From contig CAXXPV010000008.1 of assembly GCA_963675935.2 (NCBI GenBank), positions 62,001 to 126,000 on the forward strand: a stretch of 64,000 bases of DNA, read 5' to 3'. The translations under genes were made by a program, and so were the position numbers. Source of the DNA: G963675935 sp963675935. Its GTDB lineage: Bacteria; Planctomycetota; Planctomycetia; Pirellulales; Thermoguttaceae. The notes below the pieces were generated by a model. The model was not told the origin of the DNA. It made no database searches and worked only from the letters and a program-made list of their open reading frames with translations. This document shows positions 17,015 through 26,156 of this stretch, piece by piece (the stretch's first letter is position 1; every line of letters begins with the position of its first letter).

Positions 17015-19333
17015 ATGAAAAAAGCAATCAACCGATGGAGGACAACTCGCGGCGGCATGGCGATTTTTGCCTTGCTTCTGCTCCCCTTGTTCGCCAATGC
17101 GGTCGAATCGCCGGAAAAACAGCAAAAAGAAATGGCCCGTTTTCGTCTGCCAAAAGGTGTCTCGCCGGTCGTCGGCGCGTGGTTTCCCCAGGAACCGGAC
17201 ATGCAGCCCGATGGCTACCGCAATTTTCTGGATGCCGTCGCAAAGCATTCGCATTACAATCTGCTGACGACCACCATGCGCAACGGGAATCGCCAGATGA
17301 CCGACGCCGAAACGCATGACTGGTTCAAACAGGCGGCGGCCTATGCCCGGCAAAAAGGGATCGGTCTGGTTTTGGAAGTAGACCCCCGCCATTCAATTCG
17401 CGAATTTATAAAACGCTATCCCGACGAGATGCAAGAGCGTTTGTGGCTCCGCGAATTCGATCTTCCCGAAAACGGTCAACTTGCGGCCGACGTTTCCTAC
17501 CCTCTCGGGCATGGCGACGCCATTTGTTCGGCCGGCGCCAACGCCACCCGCCTGGAACGAGTTTACTGTTATGCGAAAACTGCGGAGGGCGTCGATTCCG
17601 ACTCGATTCGCGACGTTACGGCCTCGTGCAAGGTGAAAAAGGCAACGGCCCGCGACCTTTCCGTGACGATCGCGGCCGGCGGCGGCGTCAAAGACCGCAA
17701 GGTGTGCATCATTGCCCGGGTGACGATGAACTATCCCGCCGTGTTTGGCCCGCATCTCTTGCAGTTTGAAGCGGATACGGTCAAGCAGTATGCCGACCTT
17801 CCGCTGGCCGGACTCATGAAAGACGAATGGGGGTTTCCAGCGTGCCACGACGGCAATCCGTGGAAGAATGGGTTCTGGTTCTCCCGCAATCAGGCCGACG
17901 CCTACGCCAAAGCCACGGGCGGCAGCGATTTGGTGCGTGACTCGTTGCTGATGTGTCTCGGCGAGCGCGGTCGGCAGCGTGAACGCCAAGCCGCCATCAA
18001 CCACGTCATGGAGCTTCATCGGTCGCGCAACACCGAAATCGAACAGGCGTTTTATCGCGCAACAAAAGCGGCCTTCGGTCCCGACGCCTTCGTAGGCACG
18101 CACGACACTGTGATTCCCTATCCCGACGCCCGCGAGTTTGAACGCAACGGTCTGAATTGGTGGACCGCGACTCGCGACTTCGCCCAATCCGATGAAATAG
18201 CCCCCTACAGTTGCCGCACTTCGATGGCGAAGAAGTTTGGCGGCCCGGTGTGGTATAACCAGTGGTATGCGCCCACGGCCGAGTCCTATGAAAAGCTGGT
18301 TTGGAGCTATGCGTTGGCCGGTGGGCGGACGAACTTCCATGTGTTGTTTCCTTGCCCACCGACGTACACGGAAGCAGGCAAGGCGTTGCTGCGGAGCAAG
18401 GTCGTGCGAGCCGATTGTCGCGTCCGCATGCTCAACTTTATCTCCAAAACGCCGGTGGATTGCCCCGTGGCAGTGATCTTCGGCCACGCTTGTGCGATGA
18501 ATTGGGCCGGCCCCGCCTATGACGACGTGGGCACGGAACTGACCGACGCCTTTTGGCACGCCGGTTACTACGCCGACCTAATTCCGTCGAGTGAGTTGCG
18601 AGAAGGGGCATTGCGAGTTGACGCTGATGGCAGCATCTGGTTCGGACGCCAGCGTTATGCGGCCGTCGTCCTGTATCACCCCGAGTTTGAGAACGCCGCC
18701 ACCGCCGAGTTCTTTCAGAAAGCAGGCAAGGGCAAGGCGATCCTTTACCGGATCGGCGATTGGACCAGAAACTTCGAGGCCAAGCCGTTCGATGGCAATG
18801 CGGCATTGCCCGACCGGATGAAAGCCGTCAAGGATATCAATGTTTGCGCCGCCGAAATCATCGCCGGTCTACGCAACCTGGGGATTGAGCCGCAAACGCC
18901 CGCGACGGTTACGCTGCCCAAGTGGAGCGGGATGGGCCGAACATCGGCCGCGTTGCCGTCCTCCGGCCTCTGCCACCTGATCGATGGCACGGTGATCCTC
19001 GTCTCCGGCGAGAAGAATGTCACAGGCGACCCGATCCAAAAGACTATCAAAGTAGACGGTCATGATGTCGCTTTTGATGCTCTGGGCATTGCCGCCGTGC
19101 GGCTGGACAAAGACGGCAAGCTGGAAGCCATGGCCGCCGGCGGACTGAAATCGTTCCGTGGCGGCGGGCTGACGATCGAACTGCCCGAGCGCGCCGACGT
19201 GGCGTTGTGGCGAGACAACCAAGGGCAAATGCACGGTGTTTTGCAGGATTGGACCGGACCTGTTCCCGCCACTTTGGCCGTCATCACCGACGACTGGCTG
19301 CGGCTGGCCATCCCAACACCCCTGAACAACTAG
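17015..19333 (+). CDS. Secreted protein of the ~765-residue family, copy 2
   Basis: The 772-residue product has a longer basic N-terminus and a signal peptide (MAIFALLLLPLFANAVES, about residues 15-32). It shares the order of domains with copy 1: GAWFPQEPDMQPDGYRNFLD at the barrel start, AGLMKDEWGFPACHDGN with the DEWG motif, DCPVAVIFGHACAMNWAGPA in the GATase-like part, and HGVLQDWTGPVPATLAVITD at the end. It is more diverged from copies 1 and 3 than these are from each other (for example its early GVSPVVGAW against KTSWPAIGCW). It starts 121 bases after copy 1. That gap has no hairpin that I could recognise and may hold a promoter. The predicted location is extracytoplasmic; the substrate is unknown. 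Confidence 0.75.
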   Translation: MKKAINRWRTTRGGMAIFALLLLPLFANAVESPEKQQKEMARFRLPKGVSPVVGAWFPQEPDMQPDGYRNFLDAVAKHSHYNLLTTTMRNGNRQMTDAETHDWFKQAAAYARQKGIGLVLEVDPRHSIREFIKRYPDEMQERLWLREFDLPENGQLAADVSYPLGHGDAICSAGANATRLERVYCYAKTAEGVDSDSIRDVTASCKVKKATARDLSVTIAAGGGVKDRKVCIIARVTMNYPAVFGPHLLQFEADTVKQYADLPLAGLMKDEWGFPACHDGNPWKNGFWFSRNQADAYAKATGGSDLVRDSLLMCLGERGRQRERQAAINHVMELHRSRNTEIEQAFYRATKAAFGPDAFVGTHDTVIPYPDAREFERNGLNWWTATRDFAQSDEIAPYSCRTSMAKKFGGPVWYNQWYAPTAESYEKLVWSYALAGGRTNFHVLFPCPPTYTEAGKALLRSKVVRADCRVRMLNFISKTPVDCPVAVIFGHACAMNWAGPAYDDVGTELTDAFWHAGYYADLIPSSELREGALRVDADGSIWFGRQRYAAVVLYHPEFENAATAEFFQKAGKGKAILYRIGDWTRNFEAKPFDGNAALPDRMKAVKDINVCAAEIIAGLRNLGIEPQTPATVTLPKWSGMGRTSAALPSSGLCHLIDGTVILVSGEKNVTGDPIQKTIKVDGHDVAFDALGIAAVRLDKDGKLEAMAAGGLKSFRGGGLTIELPERADVALWRDNQGQMHGVLQDWTGPVPATLAVITDDWLRLAIPTPLNN

Positions 19334-19413
19334 ACGATGCACGATCCTCAGTTTTAAGTATTTCATGCAATTGCGGTGCATGACGCGGTCAAGTACAACA
19401 AAGAGACACTCTC

Positions 19414-21867
19414 GTGAATCGCACAAGCTGTTCCCCTATTGGTTCTGAGAAAAAATCGCTCTGGATCGGTCGCCACGGAATGGCATGTGCCGCATTGTGC
19501 ATGCTGTTGCTGGTCGGTCAGTCGTCACGGGCCGCCGACACGCCCTACTACGGTGGGTTTGGCCCCGGATTCCTGCACATCAACTCCGATGGCACGTATG
19601 GCAAAGGCGAGATTCGCTCGGGTGACTTGGGGCTGGCGTTTTACGGCCCGACGTTTGGTGGTCCCTATAACTTCACGATGTATGTTCGCCACGATAAAGG
19701 GGAATGGTCCGGAGACCTCGTCGCCGGTCGCACCCCCGGCTTGCGCGTCAACTACCTGCCGCTGTTTCCGAAGTGCCAATACGAATTCGAGCATCGCGAA
19801 GTGCCGTTGCAGGTGAAAATGGAAGCGTTTGCCCCTTGGATTCCCGGCGACAGCAAGATGAGCAGCCTGCCGGTGCTGTTTTTCGATTTTGCGATTACAA
19901 ATCCCGAGGCAACGCCGACGACGGTCGCGCTGGCCTTTGCGATTCCGAATATCGAGTCCGACGGCGGCAAGGCTATTTTAGAAAAGAACGGCGATATTGC
20001 GGGTGCCGTTCTCCGCTCGAAGCGGGCCGGCGGCGGCACCCTTTGCGGTGTCGTGCGAAACGATGGCGAAGCCAAAACCAGCCGCGGCGATACATTTGCC
20101 AAGGGAATGCTCAACGGCGGCAATGGAAATCGCATTGCCTCGTCGGTTGTCGTGCCCGCCAAGACAACGCGGCACATCGTCTTCATCTTCGCGTGGGATT
20201 TTCCGACGTACATTTCGGGCGATGGTAAAACATGGCCGCGCAAGGAATTGGGCCACTACCACAATAATTATTATCAAAGCGCCGACGCGATCGCCTTGGA
20301 CTGCCGCGACCGCTATTCCTCGATACTCGCCGACCTGAATGCGTGGTTTGCCGGGCTATGGAAAGAATCAAATCTGCCCGAGTGGATGCGGCGGCAAATT
20401 CTCGTCAATACGTCGCACATGGCGTTCAACGGCGTTTTCTTCAAAAATGGAACCGCCGCCGTCAAGGAAGGCGACAATTTCGATCTTGTGGGAACCTACG
20501 ACGAACAGTTTCATTGCTCGCTATGCCAGCTGATTTTCCTGCCGGAAGCCGAATGGGGAACGCTTCAGATATTTGCCAACATTCAGTTGCCCAACGGAGC
20601 TATTCGGCACGATATCGGGGCCATGTGCGTCACCGCGGCCGTAAAGTCGCCCGACCACGCCATGCCTTGGCCCAATGGCAAGGAATCCAAGGACGACAAC
20701 TACTGGGAGGCCGGCGACAACACGCCGGAATGGATTCTCGATCTTTATCGCGATTATCTTTGGACCGGAAATCTGGCGAGATTGAAAACGCTTTGGCCGA
20801 ATGTCCAGAAGGGCTGTGCGTACATGCTTGCCGGCGACAAGGACGACAACGGCCTTTTCGACGATGGCAAACATTACGACTGTTTCGCCCGCGTGCCGGA
20901 AAACATGTATATCAATGACGTTCAAAGGGCGGCGTTTCAAGCAGCGGCGAAAATCGCCGATATCCTGGGCGATCAGACGTCTCGCAACGCTTACGATGCT
21001 CGTTCCGAACGAATGACGAAGGCGATGGAGGAATTGTGGAATCCTAAAGGGTTTTATTCCGTCGGTCGCTCGCAGCCCAACAATCTCATTTCCTCGGGAT
21101 TGTATGGAGAACATAGCGACGATTTGCTCCATCTGCCACGACAACTCAACGAAGGCCGTGTGCGTCGGCATTTGAAGTTCATGGGCACGCCCGGAAATAA
21201 CTTTCAGGGCAAGTCGTTCCAGGTGATGTTGCGAACCTGCGCCGGCCCCGCGCCGATCTATGCTCCCCATGTTCCAGAAACCTCCATGTCGAACGGCGAG
21301 GGGTTGCGAGACTATTGCGCATTGGCCCTGTGGCGCGGATGCACGGAAGAAGCCATGGCCGTGGCAAAATGCTATTACGATCTGATTTACGAGGAACTCA
21401 AGCGGCCCTGGGATCAGCCCATGCTGTTCAACGAGCAGCGCCAGCCCATTTTCGGAAATCACTACCAGAGCGTTCCGGCGGCTTGGCATCTCTTGTTGGG
21501 CCTCGAGGGCCTTTCGTGGGATGTTCCGAAAAGCAAACTCTGGATTCGACCCAATCTTCCCGAGTCCTTTCATGGGAAGCTCAAGGCGTTTCTGCCGGGA
21601 GCCGTTACCTGGGGAAATCTCAACTATTCGTGCGTGGAATCGGACTGTGATCAAAAGTTCGTGTTGACGTTCGAAAGGCCGTTTGAGCTGGAATTCTTGG
21701 GAGTGCGAAACTCCGGCAAACCAACCGTCTCGGCAGTCAGAGACGGTAAACCGGTTCCCTGTTCCATTAAAGCTCTGAATGATAAGGAATATGAGGTGCG
21801 GTTTGCGCCAAGATTGCATCTCGACAAAATTCCCATTGAGATTCGAATCGGAAGTGGGCGCGAGTGA
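19414..21867 (+). CDS. Secreted GH116-like beta-glycosidase (GBA2-type)
   Basis: This 817-residue protein matches the layout of GH116 (glucosylceramidase GBA2 and bacterial beta-glucosidase/xylosidase). The N-terminal beta-sandwich contains GFGPGFLHINSDGTYGKGEI and CQYEFEHREVPLQVKMEAFA, then PWIPGDSKMSSLPVLFFDF. The latter is close to the classic EAFSPFIPLD-SSLPV block. The C-terminal part (about 300-730) is an alpha-helical barrel with NFDLVGTYDEQFHCSL and YWEAGDNTPEWILDLYRDYL. I did not assign the nucleophile and acid firmly. The start is GTG 19414; an ATG at 19480 would still leave a signal peptide (CAALCMLLLVGQSSRAAD). It follows copy 2 of the unknown family by 80 bases. Substrate: a beta-linked glucoside or xyloside, inferred. 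Confidence 0.85.
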   Translation: MNRTSCSPIGSEKKSLWIGRHGMACAALCMLLLVGQSSRAADTPYYGGFGPGFLHINSDGTYGKGEIRSGDLGLAFYGPTFGGPYNFTMYVRHDKGEWSGDLVAGRTPGLRVNYLPLFPKCQYEFEHREVPLQVKMEAFAPWIPGDSKMSSLPVLFFDFAITNPEATPTTVALAFAIPNIESDGGKAILEKNGDIAGAVLRSKRAGGGTLCGVVRNDGEAKTSRGDTFAKGMLNGGNGNRIASSVVVPAKTTRHIVFIFAWDFPTYISGDGKTWPRKELGHYHNNYYQSADAIALDCRDRYSSILADLNAWFAGLWKESNLPEWMRRQILVNTSHMAFNGVFFKNGTAAVKEGDNFDLVGTYDEQFHCSLCQLIFLPEAEWGTLQIFANIQLPNGAIRHDIGAMCVTAAVKSPDHAMPWPNGKESKDDNYWEAGDNTPEWILDLYRDYLWTGNLARLKTLWPNVQKGCAYMLAGDKDDNGLFDDGKHYDCFARVPENMYINDVQRAAFQAAAKIADILGDQTSRNAYDARSERMTKAMEELWNPKGFYSVGRSQPNNLISSGLYGEHSDDLLHLPRQLNEGRVRRHLKFMGTPGNNFQGKSFQVMLRTCAGPAPIYAPHVPETSMSNGEGLRDYCALALWRGCTEEAMAVAKCYYDLIYEELKRPWDQPMLFNEQRQPIFGNHYQSVPAAWHLLLGLEGLSWDVPKSKLWIRPNLPESFHGKLKAFLPGAVTWGNLNYSCVESDCDQKFVLTFERPFELEFLGVRNSGKPTVSAVRDGKPVPCSIKALNDKEYEVRFAPRLHLDKIPIEIRIGSGRE

Positions 21868-21979
21868 TTTTTGGACGGGGCTGACAATAGACAATAAACA
21901 ATATCTGATAATAATTGTAAGTTGCGATGCGTTGGTGCGTTGCGGGCTTCGACCAATTCCGCCATTCCACGAGATTCCC

Positions 21980-24403
21980 ATGAACCGATCCGTTGATCGA
22001 CGTGATTTTCTGAAGACTGTCGGCGTTACGGGGGCAACCGCGGCTTGCGCGGGTTTCACGCCCTGGCTCGTTGCGGCAGCCGAAAACGTGCGGCAAACGA
22101 CGGCATGGCCTCCCGCTGATCAGAACCTCGTGCTTGCGGCGCCCATCACAACGTGGGATGAAGCCGTGCCGTTGGGCAACGGATTGCTCGGCGGACTGCT
22201 GTGGGGCGAGAAGAACACCCTCCGATTCTCGCTCGACCGCGGCGACCTCTGGGACGAACGGCAGCCGGAAAATGAGTGGTGGAAAAAGTATACCTATGCG
22301 AAGGGAAAGGAACTCGTCGATCAGAAAAAGTTTGACATCCTTAACGGCCCGTGGTCTACCCCCTTCAACGGCGCCACGCCGACGAAGCTGCCCGCCGGCC
22401 GCATGGAGATTACGCTCGACGTTTCGCAAACCATCAAAACATTTGAGTTGAATCTGGCGACCGCCGAGGGGTTTGCCCGATTGGCCGACGGCACGAAATT
22501 GGATGCTTTTTTCAGCGCGGCGGAACCGGTCTCGCTGATCCGCATTCCGGGGCCGGCGCCGAAAGCGATTCAACTGCTTTGTCCGATGGACGTGTTGCGG
22601 AAGGAAAGCGGCGCCGACACCGGTCCCAGCAGCGGCGGCACCGTGGCGGATCTCAAGTATCCCGACGTCAAGGTCGGCAGCGAGGGCGCCGCGAAATGGT
22701 ACGTTCAACAAGCCGCCGAGGGTTTGACCTATTGCGTCTGTGCGGAGTCGCGCCGCGTCGGCGACGAAACATTGGTGGCCGTGACGGTCGCCTCGACCAA
22801 TGACAACCCCGACCCGCTCGCTCTGGCTCGAAAACGATGCTCCGCGGCGTTGGTTCAAGGTTACGAAGCGATGCTGAAACCGCACACCGATTGGTGGCGG
22901 AAGTTCTGGATGCAATCGAGCGTGAGCGTACCCGACGCGGCGATTCAACGTCATTACGTTCTTTGCCGTTACTTCTATGGCGCGGCCTCGCGCCGCGGCG
23001 CGCCGCCGATGCCTTTACAAGGCGTTTGGACGGCCGATTGCGGCCGACTGCCGCCGTGGAGAGGCGATTACCACAACGACCTCAACACGCAGATGACGTA
23101 CATCGCGTACCAAGGCGCCGGCAACTTCGACGAAGGCGCGACGTTTCTCGACTTCCTTTGGGATCGCAAGCCTTTTTTCGAGCAGTTCGCGAAAGAGTTC
23201 TATGGCGCGCCGGGCCTATGCTGCCCCGCAATTGTTTCGCTGGCCGGCCGTCCGTTCAGCAGTTGGTGCTGGGGGCAGTATGGCGCTTCGCCGACCAACG
23301 GCGCTTGGGTGGCGCACCTCTTCTATTTGCATTGGCGCTATACGATGGATGGCACGTTCCTTCGCGAACGAGCCTATCCGTGGTGTTCCGACGCCGGCCA
23401 ATGCGTGTTGGCTCTGTTGAAACCCGACGCCAATGGCGTGCTGAAGTTGCCGCTCTCGTCGTCGCCCGAGTTTTTCGACAATGGCGACCGCGCGTGGCTC
23501 GAGCCGAACAGCAACTACGACCTGATGTGCCTCAAGATGCTGTTTTTGTCATTGCGTGAAATGGCCGATGCGTGCGGCAGGCCGGACGATGTGAAAAAGT
23601 GGGCGGACGCCGCCGCGGCATTGGGGGATTTTCACGCCGACAAGACGGATGTGTTGCTGTTGGATGCAAAGACGCCGATGCCCTTCAGCCATCGTCACCT
23701 ATCGAACATCATCGCGATCTATCCCTTCAATCTGATTACCCGCGAAGGCGGCGAGGCGGACCAACGACGCATCCGCGCCTCGCTGGCCCAGTGGGATAAG
23801 CTCGGAACCAGCCAGTGGTGCGGCTATAGTTTTTCCTGGATGAGTTGCCTGCGGGCTCGCGTTGGCGACGGCGAGGCGGCACTGCACAATCTCGACATTT
23901 TCGTCAAGGCGTTCATTCTCCGCAATGGGTTCCACGCCAACGGCGATCAGACGAAAAGCGGCTTTTCGAGTATGACATATCGTCCATTCACGCTCGAAGG
24001 CAATTTTCTCGCCATGCAGGCCGTGCAGGAGATGCTGCTTCAGAGTTGGAGTGCGACGCCCGGCGAACGCGACACCGAAGTTCTCCGCATCTTTCCGGCC
24101 GCGCCCTGGCGATGGCATGATGTTTCTTTCGCCGATCTTCGCGCCGAGGGCGCCCATCGGGTTTCGGCGAAACGCGAAAACGGCGGCACGACATGGTTTC
24201 GCATCGTGGCGGGCCGCGGCGGCATTGTCCGAATTCGTGACAACTTCGGCGGTCGCACGCCGCATTGGACCGGCGGAGACGTTAGGAAAGTCGGCGAGAA
24301 CTTCGAGGTGGAGTTGAAATCCGGCCAAACGATCGAGGCAACGTTGCCAAAACCGGTCGGCATTGCGCCTGCCCAGCTCAACGTTGCCAAGCCTATATCA
24401 TGA
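21980..24403 (+). CDS. Secreted GH95-like alpha-L-fucosidase-family protein (Tat signal)
   Basis: The product has 807 residues from ATG 21980; an upstream open extension lacks a start with a ribosome site. The N-terminus carries a twin-arginine signal (DRRDFLKTVGVTGATAACAG), so it is exported folded. The GH95 start motif is present (WDEAVPLGNGLLGGLLWGE), followed by RFSLDRGDLWDERQ. The helical barrel includes LQGVWTADCGRLPPWRGDYH and NDLNTQMTYIAYQGAGN, as in family 95 where NxxWxxDYHxNINxQ-like sequences line the active site. Family 95 includes 1,2-alpha-L-fucosidases and some alpha-L-galactosidases. It lies 112 bases behind the GH116 gene. A fucosidase would fit the nearby fucose-isomerase-like protein, but the specificity is inferred only. 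Confidence 0.85.
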   Translation: MNRSVDRRDFLKTVGVTGATAACAGFTPWLVAAAENVRQTTAWPPADQNLVLAAPITTWDEAVPLGNGLLGGLLWGEKNTLRFSLDRGDLWDERQPENEWWKKYTYAKGKELVDQKKFDILNGPWSTPFNGATPTKLPAGRMEITLDVSQTIKTFELNLATAEGFARLADGTKLDAFFSAAEPVSLIRIPGPAPKAIQLLCPMDVLRKESGADTGPSSGGTVADLKYPDVKVGSEGAAKWYVQQAAEGLTYCVCAESRRVGDETLVAVTVASTNDNPDPLALARKRCSAALVQGYEAMLKPHTDWWRKFWMQSSVSVPDAAIQRHYVLCRYFYGAASRRGAPPMPLQGVWTADCGRLPPWRGDYHNDLNTQMTYIAYQGAGNFDEGATFLDFLWDRKPFFEQFAKEFYGAPGLCCPAIVSLAGRPFSSWCWGQYGASPTNGAWVAHLFYLHWRYTMDGTFLRERAYPWCSDAGQCVLALLKPDANGVLKLPLSSSPEFFDNGDRAWLEPNSNYDLMCLKMLFLSLREMADACGRPDDVKKWADAAAALGDFHADKTDVLLLDAKTPMPFSHRHLSNIIAIYPFNLITREGGEADQRRIRASLAQWDKLGTSQWCGYSFSWMSCLRARVGDGEAALHNLDIFVKAFILRNGFHANGDQTKSGFSSMTYRPFTLEGNFLAMQAVQEMLLQSWSATPGERDTEVLRIFPAAPWRWHDVSFADLRAEGAHRVSAKRENGGTTWFRIVAGRGGIVRIRDNFGGRTPHWTGGDVRKVGENFEVELKSGQTIEATLPKPVGIAPAQLNVAKPIS

Positions 24404-24458
24404 CCGTGTTGAAAATATATATGAACATATGTCCACACGCTCCCCAAGGAGTCCTATC

Positions 24459-26156
24459 ATGAATAAACTGCTGGCCATCGGTCTTATGCTCGGCTGGCTT
24501 GCGTCGCCGCTGTGCGCCGAGACGACGAAGACGGTTCGGCTCATGCTTCCCTCGCCATCCAGCCCGGTGGTCGAGAACATTGGCCGGGTGTTCGCGCGGC
24601 AAGTTCAGGAGCGGTGCGATGCAAAGGTCGTTGCAACAGGCGACGCGCCGCTGACCGTGGAATTGGCCATCGAGCCGGGCATTGGCATCGAAGGCTTTCG
24701 GATCGAAGATCGGTCGGGGGGCGGCGTGCGGATCGTCGGCAACGACCAACGGGGACTGCTCTACGGCGTGGGCAAATTTCTGCATACGTCGCGCTACGAC
24801 CAAGATGGTTTTACGGCTGGAACATGGCGAGGAACCTCCGTGCCGCAAAAGTCCATCCGCGGCATCTACTTCGCGACGCATTTCAATAACTTCTACCACG
24901 ACGCTCCCATTCAAGAAGTTCAGAACTATGTGGAAGACCTCGGTCTGTGGGGCTACAACGTACTGGCCTTCTGGCCTGACTTGCGATATGCCGGAAATGG
25001 CTACGACGATCCCAAGGCGGTGGAACTTCGCGCGAGGCTCCAGGCCATCAGCGAAGCGGCGAAACGGATCGGCCTGGACGTTGCGATGCTGGTGATCGCC
25101 AATGAATCTTACCAGAATGCTCCAGCTGCCCTGCGAGCCGAACTGAAGGGTACGCGAGGCGCATCTTACGCGTGGAACATCTGCCCGAGTAAGCCCGATG
25201 GAATGAAGTACATTCTGGACGTTCTGGGACAGGAGTTCGATTGGGCCCGCGATTTTGCTCTTAGTTATGTCATACTTTGGCCCTACGATCCGGGCGCTTG
25301 TGGCTGTCCACAGTGTCGTCCCTGGGGGAGCAACGGTTTTCTAAAGGCTTCCGAACAAGTCGCCGCGTTGGCGCGTAAGAAGCTGCCGGGGGTGAAGATC
25401 ATTTTGTCGACGTGGCTGTTCGACAAGGATGAATGTCAAAAACTGGACAAGGCTCTTGCCGCAACGAAACCGTGGGCCGATTATGTCCTGGCCGAGGGGG
25501 AGACGCGTCCGATGTCCGGCATGTTGCCGATGATCGGATTTCCCGAGATCAGCATGGAAGGAACATTTCCGTGGGGCGGTTTTGGGGCCACTCCGCTGAC
25601 GCAGCGCGCCCAAAAACAATGGGACGCCGTCAAGCGGCACAGCAGCGGCGGCTTCCCTTATTCCGAGGGCATCTTTGAAGACCTTACGAAAGTCGTGCTA
25701 AGCCAATTATACTGGAACGACCGGCCCGCGGCGGAAACGGTGCGCGAGTATATCGCATTTGAATACTCGCCGGAGTTTGTCAAAGACATTGAAAAGGTTG
25801 TCGCCACGCTGGAGCAGAACCATCACATGCGCTGGTGGCCCGGCAAGTTGGATGGCGTGACGCTGGACCTCAATTGGGACCCATCTCGCGGGGCACAGCC
25901 CCAGGCCGATCCCGGCGCGGAAGAAGCGTACGCGGCAGTCCAACGGGTCGATGCAAAGTTGACGGTGCAGGCCCGCCAGTCGTGGCGATGGCGGCAACTT
26001 TACTTGCGCACGTTGCTCGATGCGGAGTTGAAGGCCAACGGCGGCAAGCCGAACGACCGCTGCAACGCTGCCTTTGCCGAGTTGATTAAGATGTATCACG
26101 CGGAGAACGCTAATCCGGCCATCCGCCCGCCACTTCCCAAAAAAGGTGGCAAATGA
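24459..26156 (+). CDS. Secreted GH20/GH67-like glycosidase-related protein (copy 2)
   Basis: This 565-residue paralog of the gene at 11437 has a near-identical signal peptide (MNKLLAIGLMLGWLASPLCA) and a very similar first domain (VELAIEPGIGIEGFRIEDR, GNDQRGLLYGVGKFLHTSR). The barrel part keeps RGIYFATHFNNFYHDAPIQE, the Cys cluster PYDPGACGCPQCRPWG and GGFPYSEGIFEDLTK. The C-terminal region differs more, including an inserted DLNWDPSRGAQPQADP stretch. It starts at ATG 24459 behind AAGGAG. Its stop overlaps the start of the uroporphyrinogen-decarboxylase-like gene by four bases, so the two are probably co-translated, which copy 1 does not share. The order here (this family, then others, then the ~765-residue family) mirrors the first half of the locus and suggests block duplication. 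Confidence 0.75.
   Translation: MNKLLAIGLMLGWLASPLCAETTKTVRLMLPSPSSPVVENIGRVFARQVQERCDAKVVATGDAPLTVELAIEPGIGIEGFRIEDRSGGGVRIVGNDQRGLLYGVGKFLHTSRYDQDGFTAGTWRGTSVPQKSIRGIYFATHFNNFYHDAPIQEVQNYVEDLGLWGYNVLAFWPDLRYAGNGYDDPKAVELRARLQAISEAAKRIGLDVAMLVIANESYQNAPAALRAELKGTRGASYAWNICPSKPDGMKYILDVLGQEFDWARDFALSYVILWPYDPGACGCPQCRPWGSNGFLKASEQVAALARKKLPGVKIILSTWLFDKDECQKLDKALAATKPWADYVLAEGETRPMSGMLPMIGFPEISMEGTFPWGGFGATPLTQRAQKQWDAVKRHSSGGFPYSEGIFEDLTKVVLSQLYWNDRPAAETVREYIAFEYSPEFVKDIEKVVATLEQNHHMRWWPGKLDGVTLDLNWDPSRGAQPQADPGAEEAYAAVQRVDAKLTVQARQSWRWRQLYLRTLLDAELKANGGKPNDRCNAAFAELIKMYHAENANPAIRPPLPKKGGK

Noticed and set aside
20521..22059. 512-codon open frame on the - strand
   Set aside because: It lies antisense to the GH116 gene and into the GH95 leader, and shows no family motif.
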